A DNA stretch of 64,000 bases. Source: Epiperipatus broadwayi (lineage: Eukaryota; Onychophora; Udeonychophora; Euonychophora; Peripatidae). The DNA is taken from positions 1,267,349 through 1,331,348 of the forward strand of contig JAQFVV010000252.1 of assembly GCA_028023455.1 (NCBI GenBank). The letters are read 5' to 3'. The position numbers were made by a program, and so were the translations under genes. Positions 13,035 to 23,752 of the stretch are shown here, one piece after another. The notes beneath the pieces are model-generated. The model saw only the letters and a list, made by a program, of their open reading frames with translations. It was not told the origin of the DNA and ran no database searches. Position 1 is the first letter of the stretch. Every line of letters starts with the position of its first letter.

Positions 13035-13258
13035 TTATTTCAGGCAGAAGATCTTAATGGTGAATTTATGACGGGCAATGGAAAGTTCAGCATCCGATGG
13101 GCCACCTCCTGATGGAGAATAATCTAGGTGCTTTACTCGGTCATACCTTGGCAGGAACAAATTATTTTTATATTTTTGAAGACTCTCAGTGATCGAGAGC
13201 AAAGCTAAAGTTTAAGTGAATGTCTCCAGCAAGTCTAAGATGGCCTCTTTTTTTATCT
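13035..13258 (-). pseudogene. C-terminal coding remnant in the young LTR element
   Basis: The minus-strand frame is open for about 55 codons before its stop at 13035-13037, and for another 15 upstream across one stop. It reads KEAILDLLETF, then SLQKYKNNLFLPRYDRVKHL and SPSGGGPSDAELSIARHKFT. Position and orientation, downstream of gag and before the 3-prime LTR, fit the end of the element's polyprotein. I cannot assign it to integrase, a chromodomain or an envelope-like protein. Confidence 0.35.
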
Positions 13259-13423
13259 TGATCTTTCACATTTTTGTTAAGATATTTTTAGGTTCTATTT
13301 AATCTGCCCTGAGGATAATCAATGCATTTAGTTGGTTTTTTTAATTAAAGAAAGCTGCTGTTCTATTGTTTACATTTTACATTTATTAATTAATTTTGGG
13401 GAATTTTTCTTTAATTAATCTAT

Positions 13424-13787
13424 TATCTATCACTGACCGATGCTTTTAAATTTCAAGAACAAAAAGGGAACATAAGATTATTTTAACTTTTAATTAAATA
13501 TTAGATAAGATATTTTTAGAATTATTATTAAATGAAATTTAAACAAAGCAATAAATACGAACTTTATAATCCAAAATAAATGATTAAAATTATACAAAAT
13601 TATATAACTAAAAGAAATCTAAATTATATTATTTTATCCCTATTTATTGCGTTTAATTTGAGATCGAATTGTGCGCGTGTTTATGCTGAATTCTACACAT
13701 ATTTATACATTTCTAAGATTGCTACACACACAATTCGATACCAAAAAGTTTAAATTTGGGCGGGATAGATCGGTCAGTGAGAGATGA
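13424..13787. mobile_element. Small TIR/palindromic element (MITE-like) with CACTGACCGAT ends
   Basis: CACTGACCGAT at 13431-13441 is matched in reverse at 13769-13779, with partial matching outside (ATCTATC versus ATCTCTC) and inside (AAATTT). A second inverted pair, 13663-13680 and 13724-13739 (ATCGAATTGTG arms), sits within it. It has no coding capacity. No target duplication was clear. The CACTG end is reminiscent of CACTA-type elements, but that is weak evidence. Confidence 0.5.
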
Positions 13788-13795
13788 CAGAAAAA

Positions 13796-13841
13796 GGTGA
13801 AACTTAAGATTCGAATACGAATCTTACTGTTTCATTTCACC
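13796..13841. repeat. Hairpin with long arms
   Basis: TAAGATTCG (13805-13813) and CGAATCTTA (13818-13826) pair around a four-base loop. Outside them GGTGAAAC pairs with GTTTCA-TTCACC with small bulges. It directly follows the TIR element and shares the GTGAAA arm theme with the hairpins at 5782 and 19487. Confidence 0.6.
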
Positions 13842-14321
13842 GTACTTCCCGTGAACAATTAAGGAAGAACAAAGGAGGCAAGAAAGAGAAAAAAAAATTT
13901 TTTACATTACATAATTTAAATACGAAAAAAAAAATTATTATTATTATTTTTTTTTTTTACAGATATATTGAAATATAGAAAGCAGAGATTACATGAAGCA
14001 ACGAACAATTTATATACCCGGATCTAGAATGTAATTTAATTAAAATGGCCTAATTTGGCCATGTCTGGTTAAAATCATAGTAATAATTAGTTAAACTGAA
14101 TGTATATATATATAAAAAATTCTTAGAATAGAATTAGTTAGTATAATATATAAAAAAAAATTTTAAGAGTAATAGTAATTAAAACAATAATATATATAAT
14201 AATAAGATTTCTATCTAAAACCCTATTTGACTAAACTACAATCCATTCAACCAAGTTCATTATCAAGTTCATTTTAATATTTTCATATATGTTTAATAAC
14301 CATCCTAATAGTCTAATATTT

Positions 14322-15183
14322 TTACAACCCCGGGTCAGGTGGATAATACCGATCTCTCGTCATCGATGACTGTGGCCTTGGGTTTTCTAATCGTTGCCTT
14401 TTATCAGGTGGTTCTTTGGCCCAATAGTTCAAATCCACGGTAAGAAATTCAACCATTTCTCCTATATCTTTTATTTGAATGCCTGTCATTAATGGTTGGA
14501 TGGTTAGCGGCACGTTACGCTGGATCGTTCTAAATTTCCACTTCCCCGTATTCCACCAGTTTTTGGCAGACCCCTGCAGATGGTTACTAGCTATAGCTAT
14601 CTGCACATCTGGCCCTTTCTTATGAAATTTTAAGAACTTCTGTGAGCTCTCTAGGTAGGTTTGAGGTTTTTCCCTTATTTCCACTCTAAATATTTTAACG
14701 TGGACCATCTTTGTTAAGTGGCTTTGGTATCCACTGTCCATTTTCATGTTTTTTTCCGTGACTTTTGGTCCTATTCTTTTGTCCCTGTCCATGCTTGTCT
14801 CCTTTTTACTGCTTTCACTCAACGGTTTTTGTGGGCCTTCATCTATTGGAATAAGGTTTATTTGCTCATCTACTATCATAGGTTTGTCAAGTATTTCTAA
14901 TTCCCTTTCCTTTTCCATTTCTTTAATTTCTTCTTCCTTTTTACTAGCTGGGGATATTCCAATATGTTCCTTTATGGCTTCTAACTCTCTCCACATAAGG
15001 TCTTTAAATTCCTGATATTCTCTCACTCTTTTCTTCTTCTTGTCTCTGTCTTGATTCTTCATCTCTTCCTTTTCTCATTTCCTCCTCATACATTTTGTTC
15101 ATTTCTTGCATATTCTGTCTAAAAATTTCAAGTAACCTTAGACTGAAGTTCATTGATGCTATTCTGTCATTTTCTGCTTCCAT
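14322..15183 (-). pseudogene. Gag polyprotein, capsid part, with one frameshift near the N-terminus
   Basis: The minus-strand frame from 15062 to 14322 encodes 246 residues. Upstream, an in-context start at 15183 (MEAENDRIASMNFSLRLLEI) leads into a charged coiled coil; a shift near 15060 is needed to join it to the long frame. Residues 1-100 of the long frame are Lys/Glu-rich and coiled-coil-like. At about 125-170 it carries a gypsy capsid pattern: EKPQTYLESSQKFLKFH, then QIAIASNHLQGSAKNWWN, close to the usual ENPQ-YL and A-L-G-A-WW motifs. The end is Pro-rich with no zinc knuckle. Gag would form the particle that packages the element RNA. The frame is otherwise intact, in keeping with the young LTRs. 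A sequencing indel or programmed frameshift could also explain the shift. Confidence 0.7.
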
Positions 15184-15854
15184 TTTTCTTAATATTATTT
15201 ATTTTCTTTATACTATTAGCATTTGACTACTCCCCACCGGTATATTGGCCCTATAACACTCTTTCGCTGCCCTCACCTACTCTACATTGCCCTATCTCTA
15301 TATTGCTGCGTTTAACATATTTAACATATATATTATAGCGAACTACTGGTTACGCGTGTAATAAGCTACTGCTGTCTATGATATATATATATTTTTACTT
15401 TAACAAAATATTTACTATTAACATATATAACAAGCTTCTGCTGTCTATGCTATATATATAACGGTGTTTTAATAAAAAAAATTCAATGCTACTTGCTTTC
15501 TCATTTAACGACTGATTACTTTTTTTTTTTTGACATATATATATAAAGCAAAATATTTCATTAGATCTGAGTATTTTCATTCCTTCTTAACTTACACACA
15601 CATCCCTGCTTTCCTTAAATTTGTTATTACGCCTGCTATCCTTTCATTCACTCGACCCACATAATTTCACTCGATTTATTTTTCATTATTTTTATCAAAA
15701 CAAAATCGTATATATATAAAATAATTAGCTAACTCGAGTAACAAACGCTAAAAGAAATTTATATGCATTATATTTTGCTCAGGGTATATATGGGTTTTTT
15801 GTATCGAACGCTCCACGTTGGAAAGCACCAAACGCTAAAAAAAAAATTTAACTA
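15184..15854 (-). mobile_element. Leader of the young LTR element
   Basis: About 670 bp of untranslated sequence lie between the right LTR and gag. They are AT-rich, with several TATATA tracts. The part touching the LTR (15800-15854) weakly resembles the leader at 2940-2995, including a TTTGG-TGC-like block on the minus strand. No certain primer-binding site was found next to the LTR edge. Confidence 0.5.
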
Positions 15855-16318
15855 TGTAACGGTCAGAAAACGTGTGACTCGTAAACATAGTGCAGAATTC
15901 GACCACCATACAGAACATCAGCACCATCGAGTAGCGAAGCCACCCATGGTACTGAGTTCGAACATAGTTTATCGGTTCCACAATACAATCCACGAAACAA
16001 CGCATCTGATGCGACATCAGTAAATATTTCCTTAGGCACGGTGGTCAGGGAGATGCAAGAGATTCATGATTTTATTCTCGAGTTAGCCAATAATCAAACT
16101 AATATTAATTAAACATTCATATTTACATAATCAAGGAAATATTAGATAGAATGGGTATCAAATAAATGAAACGTAATTGCAGACATATAGTTTAAAATTA
16201 TTTATTAATACATTTTAATAAAACATTTATTAATAATATTTTAGGGATTGAAAGCTTCAGTAGTGGAATTTGCGACATGATAATATTTTAAAGAGTACAT
16301 TTTTTATTTAGACATTAT
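15855..16318 (-). repeat. Right (5-prime) LTR, shared part
   Basis: Direct copy of 11260-11723, with about eight substitutions and no indel. It starts TGTAACGGTC and stops matching after GACATTAT. By strand logic the element promoter should lie towards its right end. If the LTR is longer than 464 bp, this copy is truncated at 16318. Confidence 0.8.
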
Positions 16319-18165
16319 CTCATTAACTCAAGCTCATAAAAAAAAAAAAACAATCTTTAAATTAATTTTATAATTATATAGTAAGTTAATCCGAGACCGC
16401 ATCCTGTATAACAGATTTTACATTAGCGGCGATCTTTTATATTATTTGGTTTACACAAATTTATTTTTGTTTACATTTATTAAAAAAAAAGATTTTAAAA
16501 TTAAATGACCACAGATCCTAAATTCTCAGTTCACATTTAGTACAAGATAATAAATACATCAGTGTGTCTAAACATTTGACCAACTGATTGTATATAAAGA
16601 ATAAATATTTTATTTCTTATTTAAAAAAGATTTAAAAACATTTTATATTAAAGCGGATATTAAAGAAACAACTATCATAAAAAAATTGATTGGTCGTCTT
16701 ACTCCAATGATGCAAGAAAAGAAAATGATTTATTTTACTTTTCTTTATAAATAATAATTAAGATCTCGAATAAAATAATATTTTATTACATTAGTGGACC
16801 TTGCTGGAATAGCATTAAACTAACTTCACAGTGATTAAAAACTGTAAACTGTTATATAAAAAAATAGATCAGTTAATTATCAAAAAAAAAACAAATCGCA
16901 TTAGTTGGACTTTCAACTAAAATCATTCGTTAGAAAACTAGAACGTGAATTAGCTAAATTAAAAGATTTTAACTAATCACGAATTAACAAAAGAATTGGT
17001 TACTCAGGCTGAAGATCCTTGAGTAGAATCATTTCTCTATGGCTTACATATTAGATAGGCCAAAGGAAAGCATAACAATGTCGGGTTATTAAACATATGA
17101 ATGCAAATAAAATTAAAAAAACACATGTAGGATCATATGGGCTGGTTTACAGACACTCGTATGCCTATTCCAACAAAGAAAAAGGGAATTTGGTACATCC
17201 ACCATGTTGCAAACAAATACCAAAAAGATATAGGAATTATGGAGAGCCCTCATGTCTGCCTATATGGATATCATGCTGACTAATCAACTCTACCTCAAAC
17301 ACACTTTCCGGCCTACAGATGTATGCGTAACTGGGAGTCAACTCCTAACTCAAATAAGTGACCTTTTTTAGGTCTGTTCACACTACTCCGAGCATTCTTT
17401 ATTAACCTGAGATATTATAATCACCAAATATAAAATAACTATAATTATATAGCCTTAAATGATCTAATACTGCATAGAGATCAACCTGTGCAACCAACTA
17501 CTTTATGTAAATATTTAATTAACAAAAACCAAAAATACAGAATAAGGAAAAGTACTTTTCGAATAAATTCCCCCTTCTCACTTTCCTAACTTTAAAAAAA
17601 AAAAGGCATGATAATTAACTGACACTTCCCAGTGGCGCTGTTACTAGGTCAATATATATATAGCATATTACTTTGTTTCAAATTAAAGAAATATAAAATT
17701 ATAGAATCCCATCCTGGGAAAGCTATAATAAAATTATTTAAAGAATTACAGTAAGTATATTCCGATGTACATATATATTCGACATGACTTCATTTGCGAA
17801 AAAAAATAGATCAATTTATTTTGTTTTAAATTTAATTCATTCTTCGCTTAAAAAAACTCCCTTTTCCTTGTGAACATAATTTGCTCTCTTAGCAAATTAC
17901 TCTTTTTGAGCCCCCATGAGTGAAGTTTGTCAAAATAAAAAAAATCAAAACATGAAATCTCATACTAAAATTAATATACAAAAACAAATAAATATTTTCA
18001 TATTCAAACCACATATTAAAATTGTTATGAGCTTGAATTATTAAAAAAAAAACATTATAAATAATTTAAAAAGAAAAAGGGTTAAAGAGTCAGTTAAAAA
18101 TATTTCCAATAAACTTAATTACATACTTTAAACTTAAGGAGTTACAATTCTAGTGGTAACAAACT
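16319..18165. other. Non-coding AT-rich stretch
   Basis: I see no gene. The short frame at 17097-17279 has no recognisable content. Confidence 0.5.
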
Positions 18166-18445
18166 TAGGTTCTAAGATCTGGCTGACAGGATTGGAATTT
18201 TTCAGCATTTACCTTGGTGCTCCCCAGGATGAGTTCTGTTAGCGAACATTGATGGCAGGCAGCATAATAGGCAATTTCAGGTCTCAGGAAGGGACAGGCA
18301 GTGATTTTCCCTTAACTACTCACTCAACATTTTAACTTGCGTGGAGACCTTCTGAAACTCTTCAGTTTTTAAAAGGCCAGTATTTATACCTTAGCATTGG
18401 TATTTGAACTATGTGCTCCCTGAGGTGATTTGTCTTCAGATCTTC
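18166..18445. other. GC-richer patch, probable dispersed repeat
   Basis: This patch is clearly more complex than its flanks and contains GAGACCTTCTGAAACT, which recalls GGGGACCTTCTGAAACT in the gag relic at 884-900. No long frame is open on either strand. It may be a fragment of a related element; the class is unknown. Confidence 0.35.
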
Positions 18446-18628
18446 TATAACACAATAGAAAATAATACTTCATTTCTATTTTAGAAAGTTTTTACCTCGA
18501 TAAGGATCGATAGAGATTTCAGTATAATTTTTATCTAACAATGTAGAATCTCTATTAATTAATTAATTAATTGAAATTCCGAAGCAATGGATTTTGGTAA
18601 TTTCTAAGTGTTTAAATTTAACATTTAT

Positions 18629-19128
18629 NNNNNNNNNNNNNNNNNNNNNNNNNNNNNNNNNNNNNNNNNNNNNNNNNNNNNNNNNNNNNNNNNNNNNNNN
18701 NNNNNNNNNNNNNNNNNNNNNNNNNNNNNNNNNNNNNNNNNNNNNNNNNNNNNNNNNNNNNNNNNNNNNNNNNNNNNNNNNNNNNNNNNNNNNNNNNNNN
18801 NNNNNNNNNNNNNNNNNNNNNNNNNNNNNNNNNNNNNNNNNNNNNNNNNNNNNNNNNNNNNNNNNNNNNNNNNNNNNNNNNNNNNNNNNNNNNNNNNNNN
18901 NNNNNNNNNNNNNNNNNNNNNNNNNNNNNNNNNNNNNNNNNNNNNNNNNNNNNNNNNNNNNNNNNNNNNNNNNNNNNNNNNNNNNNNNNNNNNNNNNNNN
19001 NNNNNNNNNNNNNNNNNNNNNNNNNNNNNNNNNNNNNNNNNNNNNNNNNNNNNNNNNNNNNNNNNNNNNNNNNNNNNNNNNNNNNNNNNNNNNNNNNNNN
19101 NNNNNNNNNNNNNNNNNNNNNNNNNNNN
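18629..19128. other. Assembly gap of exactly 500 N
   Basis: Exactly 500 unknown bases, a typical arbitrary scaffold-gap length. The 20 bases before the gap (18609-18628) and the 20 bases after it (19129-19148) are identical, TGTTTAAATTTAACATTTAT. All long frames across this stretch are artefacts of the N run. Confidence 0.98.
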
Positions 19129-19148
19129 TGTTTAAATTTAACATTTAT

Positions 19149-19486
19149 TTTAAACTTCTTATCAAGGTACAAATCTTTCACAAAAGGCCATCTTGGATTC
19201 TTAAAGAAAAAAAATCAGACATTTTAAATATATATATATATAAAAACATATCAAAACTTATTATTTGAAATTTTTTCTTTTTAATAAATACAATAAATTA
19301 GTGTGTTAGTATAAATAAACATTATTAGTACTATTCAAAATAAATTTTAGTAATTTATTCAGGATAGTTGTTTAAAATGTTATAAGAATAATAAAAAACA
19401 AATGTTGAAAAAAATACATTTCTCTATTTACATAGGTGGGCTTTAATTAAACCCCATTAATAAGTGATTAGGTGGGCCAGACAGTA
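19149..19486. other. Non-coding AT-rich stretch
   Basis: Nothing recognised apart from a short AT tract. Confidence 0.5.
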
Positions 19487-19517
19487 AAATGGCAAATCTG
19501 AATCAGATTTACCATTT
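19487..19517. repeat. Near-perfect hairpin, 15-bp arms
   Basis: AAATGGCAAATCTGA (19487-19501) and TCAGATTTACCATTT (19503-19517) are reverse complements apart from one position, with a one-base loop. It touches the outer end of the left inverted arm at 19516. Confidence 0.7.
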
Positions 19518-20139
19518 CAATATATAACTCAACTTCATAGATAGATAGATAGATATGACCTAAGATTGGAAAATGTGGCATCATATTGGAAGTTATTTAC
19601 AGTTACTAAATTAATCTTATTTTTTGTTCTTTTAATCTTGGAGTACAATATGGAGGTAACTTATAATCCATGTGGCATGAAATCAAGCTATGGATGCTGT
19701 ATGAAGAACAAATTCAATTCAGAGTAGAATTACATATGATGACAGCTGGTGGATTATGATAGATTGGGGAATAAAATCTATAGTCTGAATGTGGAAGGTG
19801 TTAAAGGCAGTTAGTGAAGATGAGCTATGTTGAGAATAATGAATGTTACCATTGAATGCTATTTAATGTGGTTATGTTGGATTATGGCCTTTTATAGATT
19901 GAATGGTTGTTGGAGTAGTTGCCAGGTGGTAGCAAAAATATCTGGGCATGCAATATTGTTGTCCTCTAACTTTAATTTGTTGGGGTTTATTAATGAATGT
20001 AACTCAGTATCTTTTGGTGTTGTTACCAATGGTGAAGATGTAGCAAGTGTACCAGAAGTCATACAGAGTAAAAGTTGTTGCATATGCTGTGGGGGAAAGT
20101 GTATCTTTTGATAGGATTGAATTATCTGGATTAATTTGG

Positions 20140-20750
20140 TTGAGTGCTTGACAAAGCTAGAAGAGGTGCTGTTGAGTTTCCTCTGCCATATGACATAAGG
20201 TCCAGAATGGATTTAATTTTTATGTAGATAGTGATACCAGAAAAAAATGAGATGTCTGTAATGCAAGTAGGTTAAGATACATTAGGAAATTAAAAATGAG
20301 GCTCCAGGGACCATCTTTTGAAGGAGTAGCTGGTGGTTATTGATACCAAGCATGGGAGAAGGAAAATTTTTGTTGGTTTCTGGATATAGTATAGCATATG
20401 TTTACCGTATGTGTATTTATTAGTCATGGAGGATGTTGATCAATTCAATCCTGATAGGATTGATTGGTAAAGTATGATGAGAAATAAAGCTGATAGATGC
20501 AGATGTTTATCAGTAGGGATTACTTGTAACAGTGATTATAATGCTAGGAACTTTTGAACAATTGATGCAATTGAATTTATGGCTTTTTGAATATACAACA
20601 CTTGGGTACTGTGTGTGGGCAACTAAATCTCTTAGCTGAGATTGATACTGTCTTCCTGCCCATAGTAGCTTGTTGCCAAAGTAGGAGATTGCACAATTAA
20701 ATGATTTTGAAATTTTAACAATATACAAATAATATGTAATATTAATCATT
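20140..20750 (-). pseudogene. Decayed LINE ORF2 C-terminal region
   Basis: On the minus strand, about 20155-20220 reads LCHMAEETQQHLF, a stop, then LCQAL. This matches the cysteine-histidine motif near the end of many LINE ORF2 proteins (C-x2-C, ET, HL, C), with the first Cys replaced by Trp. Upstream, 20510-20749 gives 79 open codons including NKLLWAGRQYQSQLRDLVAH. Stops and shifts are frequent. The reverse transcriptase core is not present. It lies inside the inverted-arm element. The assignment to LINE is reasonable but rests on a short motif. Confidence 0.45.
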
Positions 20751-21221
20751 CTGAGTATATCAAATAGGTGAATTTTAGCATAAAGGTAGAGATAAGCTTT
20801 GAAGAGAGAGAGTTGTGGTTTTAAGACCTGTAGAGGTCCTTACTATCACATTTTATATGCATGTGCTTGAGGCTACAGCCTTAATGAATATTATTTAAGT
20901 CTGTTTTGTAAAGTGTTCTTCATTATAAGTGCACCTATGTAAAATGGAAAGCCTAAGAAAGGGGTTGCCTTTCCCTGGATTATTTGAGTGGATAGTTTGT
21001 TGGTGTATATAATCCATGCTGCTGTTTTACACATGTCAAATCTAATTTATATGTGACAGAATATTGATTGGAATTGCTTTGCAATATGGGGAGATGATTA
21101 TGAGATGGCAGAAAGACAAATGCAAATATGTAATATATGGAGAAAAACAAATATTACATTTTAAATATTAATAAAATAATAAGTACTAAACAAAATACAC
21201 TGTAAAACAAATAAATAAATA

Positions 21222-21240
21222 CATCATCATCATCATCATC

Positions 21241-21280
<40 letters not shown>

Positions 21281-21300
21281 CAATAACAACACCAACAACA
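21222..21300. repeat. (CAT)n(AAT)n microsatellite
   Basis: A run of CAT triplets followed by AAT triplets and interrupted AAC triplets, just inside the right inverted arm. Confidence 0.95.
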
Positions 21301-21775
21301 AAGTCAATTCAGAGTCATTATACAGCACCCATTGCTTGATTTTCTGCTACATGAATTATAAGTTATCTCCCTAGTATACCATAAGATGAACAATTAAAAG
21401 AACAATAAGCAAGATTAATTTAGTGACTTAAATAACTTTCAATATGATGCCACATTTTACAATCTTAGGTCATATCTATTTATCTATGAAGTTGAGTTTT
21501 ATATTGAACTGCTTTTTTAAGACTTTAATGATTAAACTTGATATCCACTTCTGTATCAAAAATTAGTAGCAGCATTTGTAAAAAAAATATACCTTGAAAC
21601 CTGATTATTGTAATCCTTGAAATTAATCCATATAAAAACCTGTACAACATAATTGTACCTGTAACCCTTACAATCAATGATATGTAGTGCTATGTAACCC
21701 AAAGGATTAATAAAAATTATTGTTGAAACATAATAACAATAATAACAACAACAGCAATCATCATTGATCACCACT

Positions 21776-21821
21776 GTAGTAGTAGTAGCAGTAATAGTAG
21801 TAGTAGTAGTAGTAGCAGTAA

Positions 21822-21853
<32 letters not shown>

Positions 21854-21903
21854 ACGGTAGTAGTAGCAGTAGTAGTAGCAGTAATAGTGGTGGTGGTGGT
21901 AGT

Positions 21904-21941
<38 letters not shown>

Positions 21942-21954
21942 GGTAGTGGTAGTG

Positions 21955-21989
<35 letters not shown>

Positions 21990-22003
21990 GGTAGTGGTGA
22001 TCG

Positions 22004-22034
<31 letters not shown>

Positions 22035-22072
22035 CATTGCAGTAGCAGTAGCAGTAGTAGTAGTAGGATGAT
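21776..22072. repeat. Compound (TAG)n / (TGG)n microsatellite
   Basis: About 300 bp of TAG triplets interrupted by CAG, TGG and CGG variants, ending in GATGAT. The minus-strand frame here reads only Thr and Leu runs and is not a gene. Confidence 0.95.
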
Positions 22073-23157
22073 GATGTATTTCTTTATTTATGTTACAGTG
22101 TATATTTTATTAATATTTAAAATGTAATATTTTGTTTTCTTCTTCACATAGTATGTATTTGTATTTAGTGGCATTAAAAATCTGAATTTTAATTTCATTA
22201 GAAGAGAAAATTTAATTTATATTAGGGTTTGTTTATATACATTTTAAAATTGTATAGCGGTATAGACGATCACTTTTACTAAATGTAAACAGTTTTGCTT
22301 AGATATTAGGCTGGTATCTGTCATAATACAAATAAGAGTTACAATAAATGTAAATTAATCTTAGAATTATTATTTTAAAGTTTCTATGAACAATGAGATT
22401 GTTAATTGTTTTATTTATAAAATATTTATTTTGTACAGTATTTAAAAACTTACAGAACTAAATTATATGTTTTGTTAATGTCTAAAGCTTTTGTATTCTG
22501 CTTATTCTCAATTGTATACACTGTCTGAGTTATATAAATTATTCAACAAGTGTGGTAATAAGATATTAAGTTTTGAGTTGGCATATAACAATTAGCTATT
22601 ATCACGTATAATGTTAGCTTTATATTAAATAGTGGTTTGACCAGATAGAATTGTTTTGTGTTGATCATAGCTCTAGGTTATAAGTGGTAACTCTGAATTA
22701 TTATCAATATTAAATTAAAATCAAGATCATTGGTTTTCTCTAAGAATGGCTAGATGAGAGATGCTATAATAATTTAACTTTTGTCTGATATATGCTATTG
22801 GAGAATGATGGGTTTGCAATTTGCCCATTGTAAAATTATAGTTAAGATCATCTAACAAGCATACAAACCATTTTCATTTATCTAGCCCATAAAATATAAC
22901 TGATTAACATGGATGGATTATTAAATTATTTGAAAAAAAATTAGTGATATGCATTTCAGACTTTAATTCCAAAATCCTTTTTTGGTCCCAATTGAATTAT
23001 CTATTTATATACTTCTATACTAAAATTATCAATGCATTTCTTTACATTTGCAGTGCATGTGAAGGAAGACTGCATCTATCCAGTTATGAATTGTTGCAAA
23101 ATATATTTAATGTAATAAAGCACTTCACAATGTGAATGTTTATAAATATAACATTAA
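22073..23157. other. Non-coding AT-rich stretch
   Basis: No gene or repeat recognised. Confidence 0.5.
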
Positions 23158-23752
23158 ACACAATCACCTTCAAATAGAAACTGCTGTCACAGTTAATAAT
23201 ACACACTTCCCATCTCAGTATTTAACAATATTGTAACAGGAAAATTAAATCATTTCCTTATTGATTCTCTTTATATATAAAGAATATTGTCCTAAATACT
23301 TAAGACAGACAGTATAGAAATAATCAGTCCAATTAATTTACTGTTTGTATAATGATCAACAGATTAATTTTTATTTAACAAAGCAAAAATAGTTTTCCTT
23401 TTTTTTTTTAAATTTAAATTTGTAATAAACATCAAACAACCTGTGTATGTCAAAAAGTAATTCAAACATATATATAATATTAAATACAATTTCCTTCAAA
23501 GAATAAATGTTACAAATGATAATATTCATACACTACCTCAGTACTTGACAATACTGTAACAAGACAATGAAATCCATTTTTTTATTGCTTCTCTATAAAT
23601 ATACACACAATAAGATAATTAGATTTATTGATTCCCCACTCTCTATCTTAAGTATCAGGACAATCTTCTTTATATATAAAAAGTACCAATTAAGGGAATG
23701 ATTTCATTTTCTTGTACACTATTTTAAAATACTGAGATGGGAATGTGTATAT
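23158..23752. repeat. Three copies of a ~120-bp unit, one inverted
   Basis: A unit at 23158-23285 is repeated directly at about 23486-23610 (blocks TTCAAA-A-A, CTCAGTA-TT-ACAATA-TGTAAC). In addition 23198-23310 is matched in reverse by 23642-23752, sharing CCCATCTCAGTATTT, AAATCATT-CCTTA-TTG and TTTATATATAAAGAA. The outer pair could fold into a long stem. Confidence 0.7.

Larger units (their letters stand above)
11260..16318 (-). mobile_element. Recent gypsy-like LTR retrotransposon lacking recognisable pol
   Basis: Two direct repeats of equal length, 11260-11723 and 15855-16318, enclose about 4.1 kb. They differ at roughly eight sites by eye (about 98 percent identical, no indels), which implies recent insertion. 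The repeats begin TGTAACGGTC. The coding side faces left: a minus-strand gag lies about 670 bp inside the right repeat, so the right repeat is the 5-prime LTR. No reverse transcriptase, RNase H or integrase motif was found, and the internal region is short for an autonomous gypsy element. A TIR-bearing palindromic element sits at 13424-13787. No convincing target-site duplication was seen (AATAT on the left, TTATC on the right if the LTR ends at 16314). LTR-like sequence seems to continue to the right of 11723, so the right LTR may be truncated. Confidence 0.75.
19516..21508. mobile_element. Element or composite bounded by ~200-bp inverted arms
   Basis: The left arm (about 19516-19722) begins TTCAATATATAACTCAACTT, and the right arm (about 21310-21508) is its imperfect reverse complement. 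Matching blocks include CATAGATA repeats, ATATGACCTAAGATT, AATGTGGCATCATATTG and CAATTCAGAGT. A DNA transposon or foldback element of about 2 kb would explain the arms. No target duplication was found and the inside looks like a LINE relic rather than a transposase, so two inverted copies of another repeat are also possible. Confidence 0.6.

Noticed and set aside
14718-15015. Plus-strand frames opposite gag
   Set aside because: Shadows of the minus-strand gag, hydrophobic because they are the complement of Lys/Glu-rich codons.
18563-19268. Four long frames of 175-224 codons
   Set aside because: They consist almost entirely of unknown residues translated from the 500-N gap.
19827-20111. 94-codon plus-strand frame with a Cys cluster
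   Set aside because: The opposite strand carries the LINE-like C-terminal motif; the Cys cluster has no recognisable spacing.
21768-22037. Poly-Thr/poly-Leu frame of 89 codons
   Set aside because: Read-through of the TAG/TGG microsatellite.
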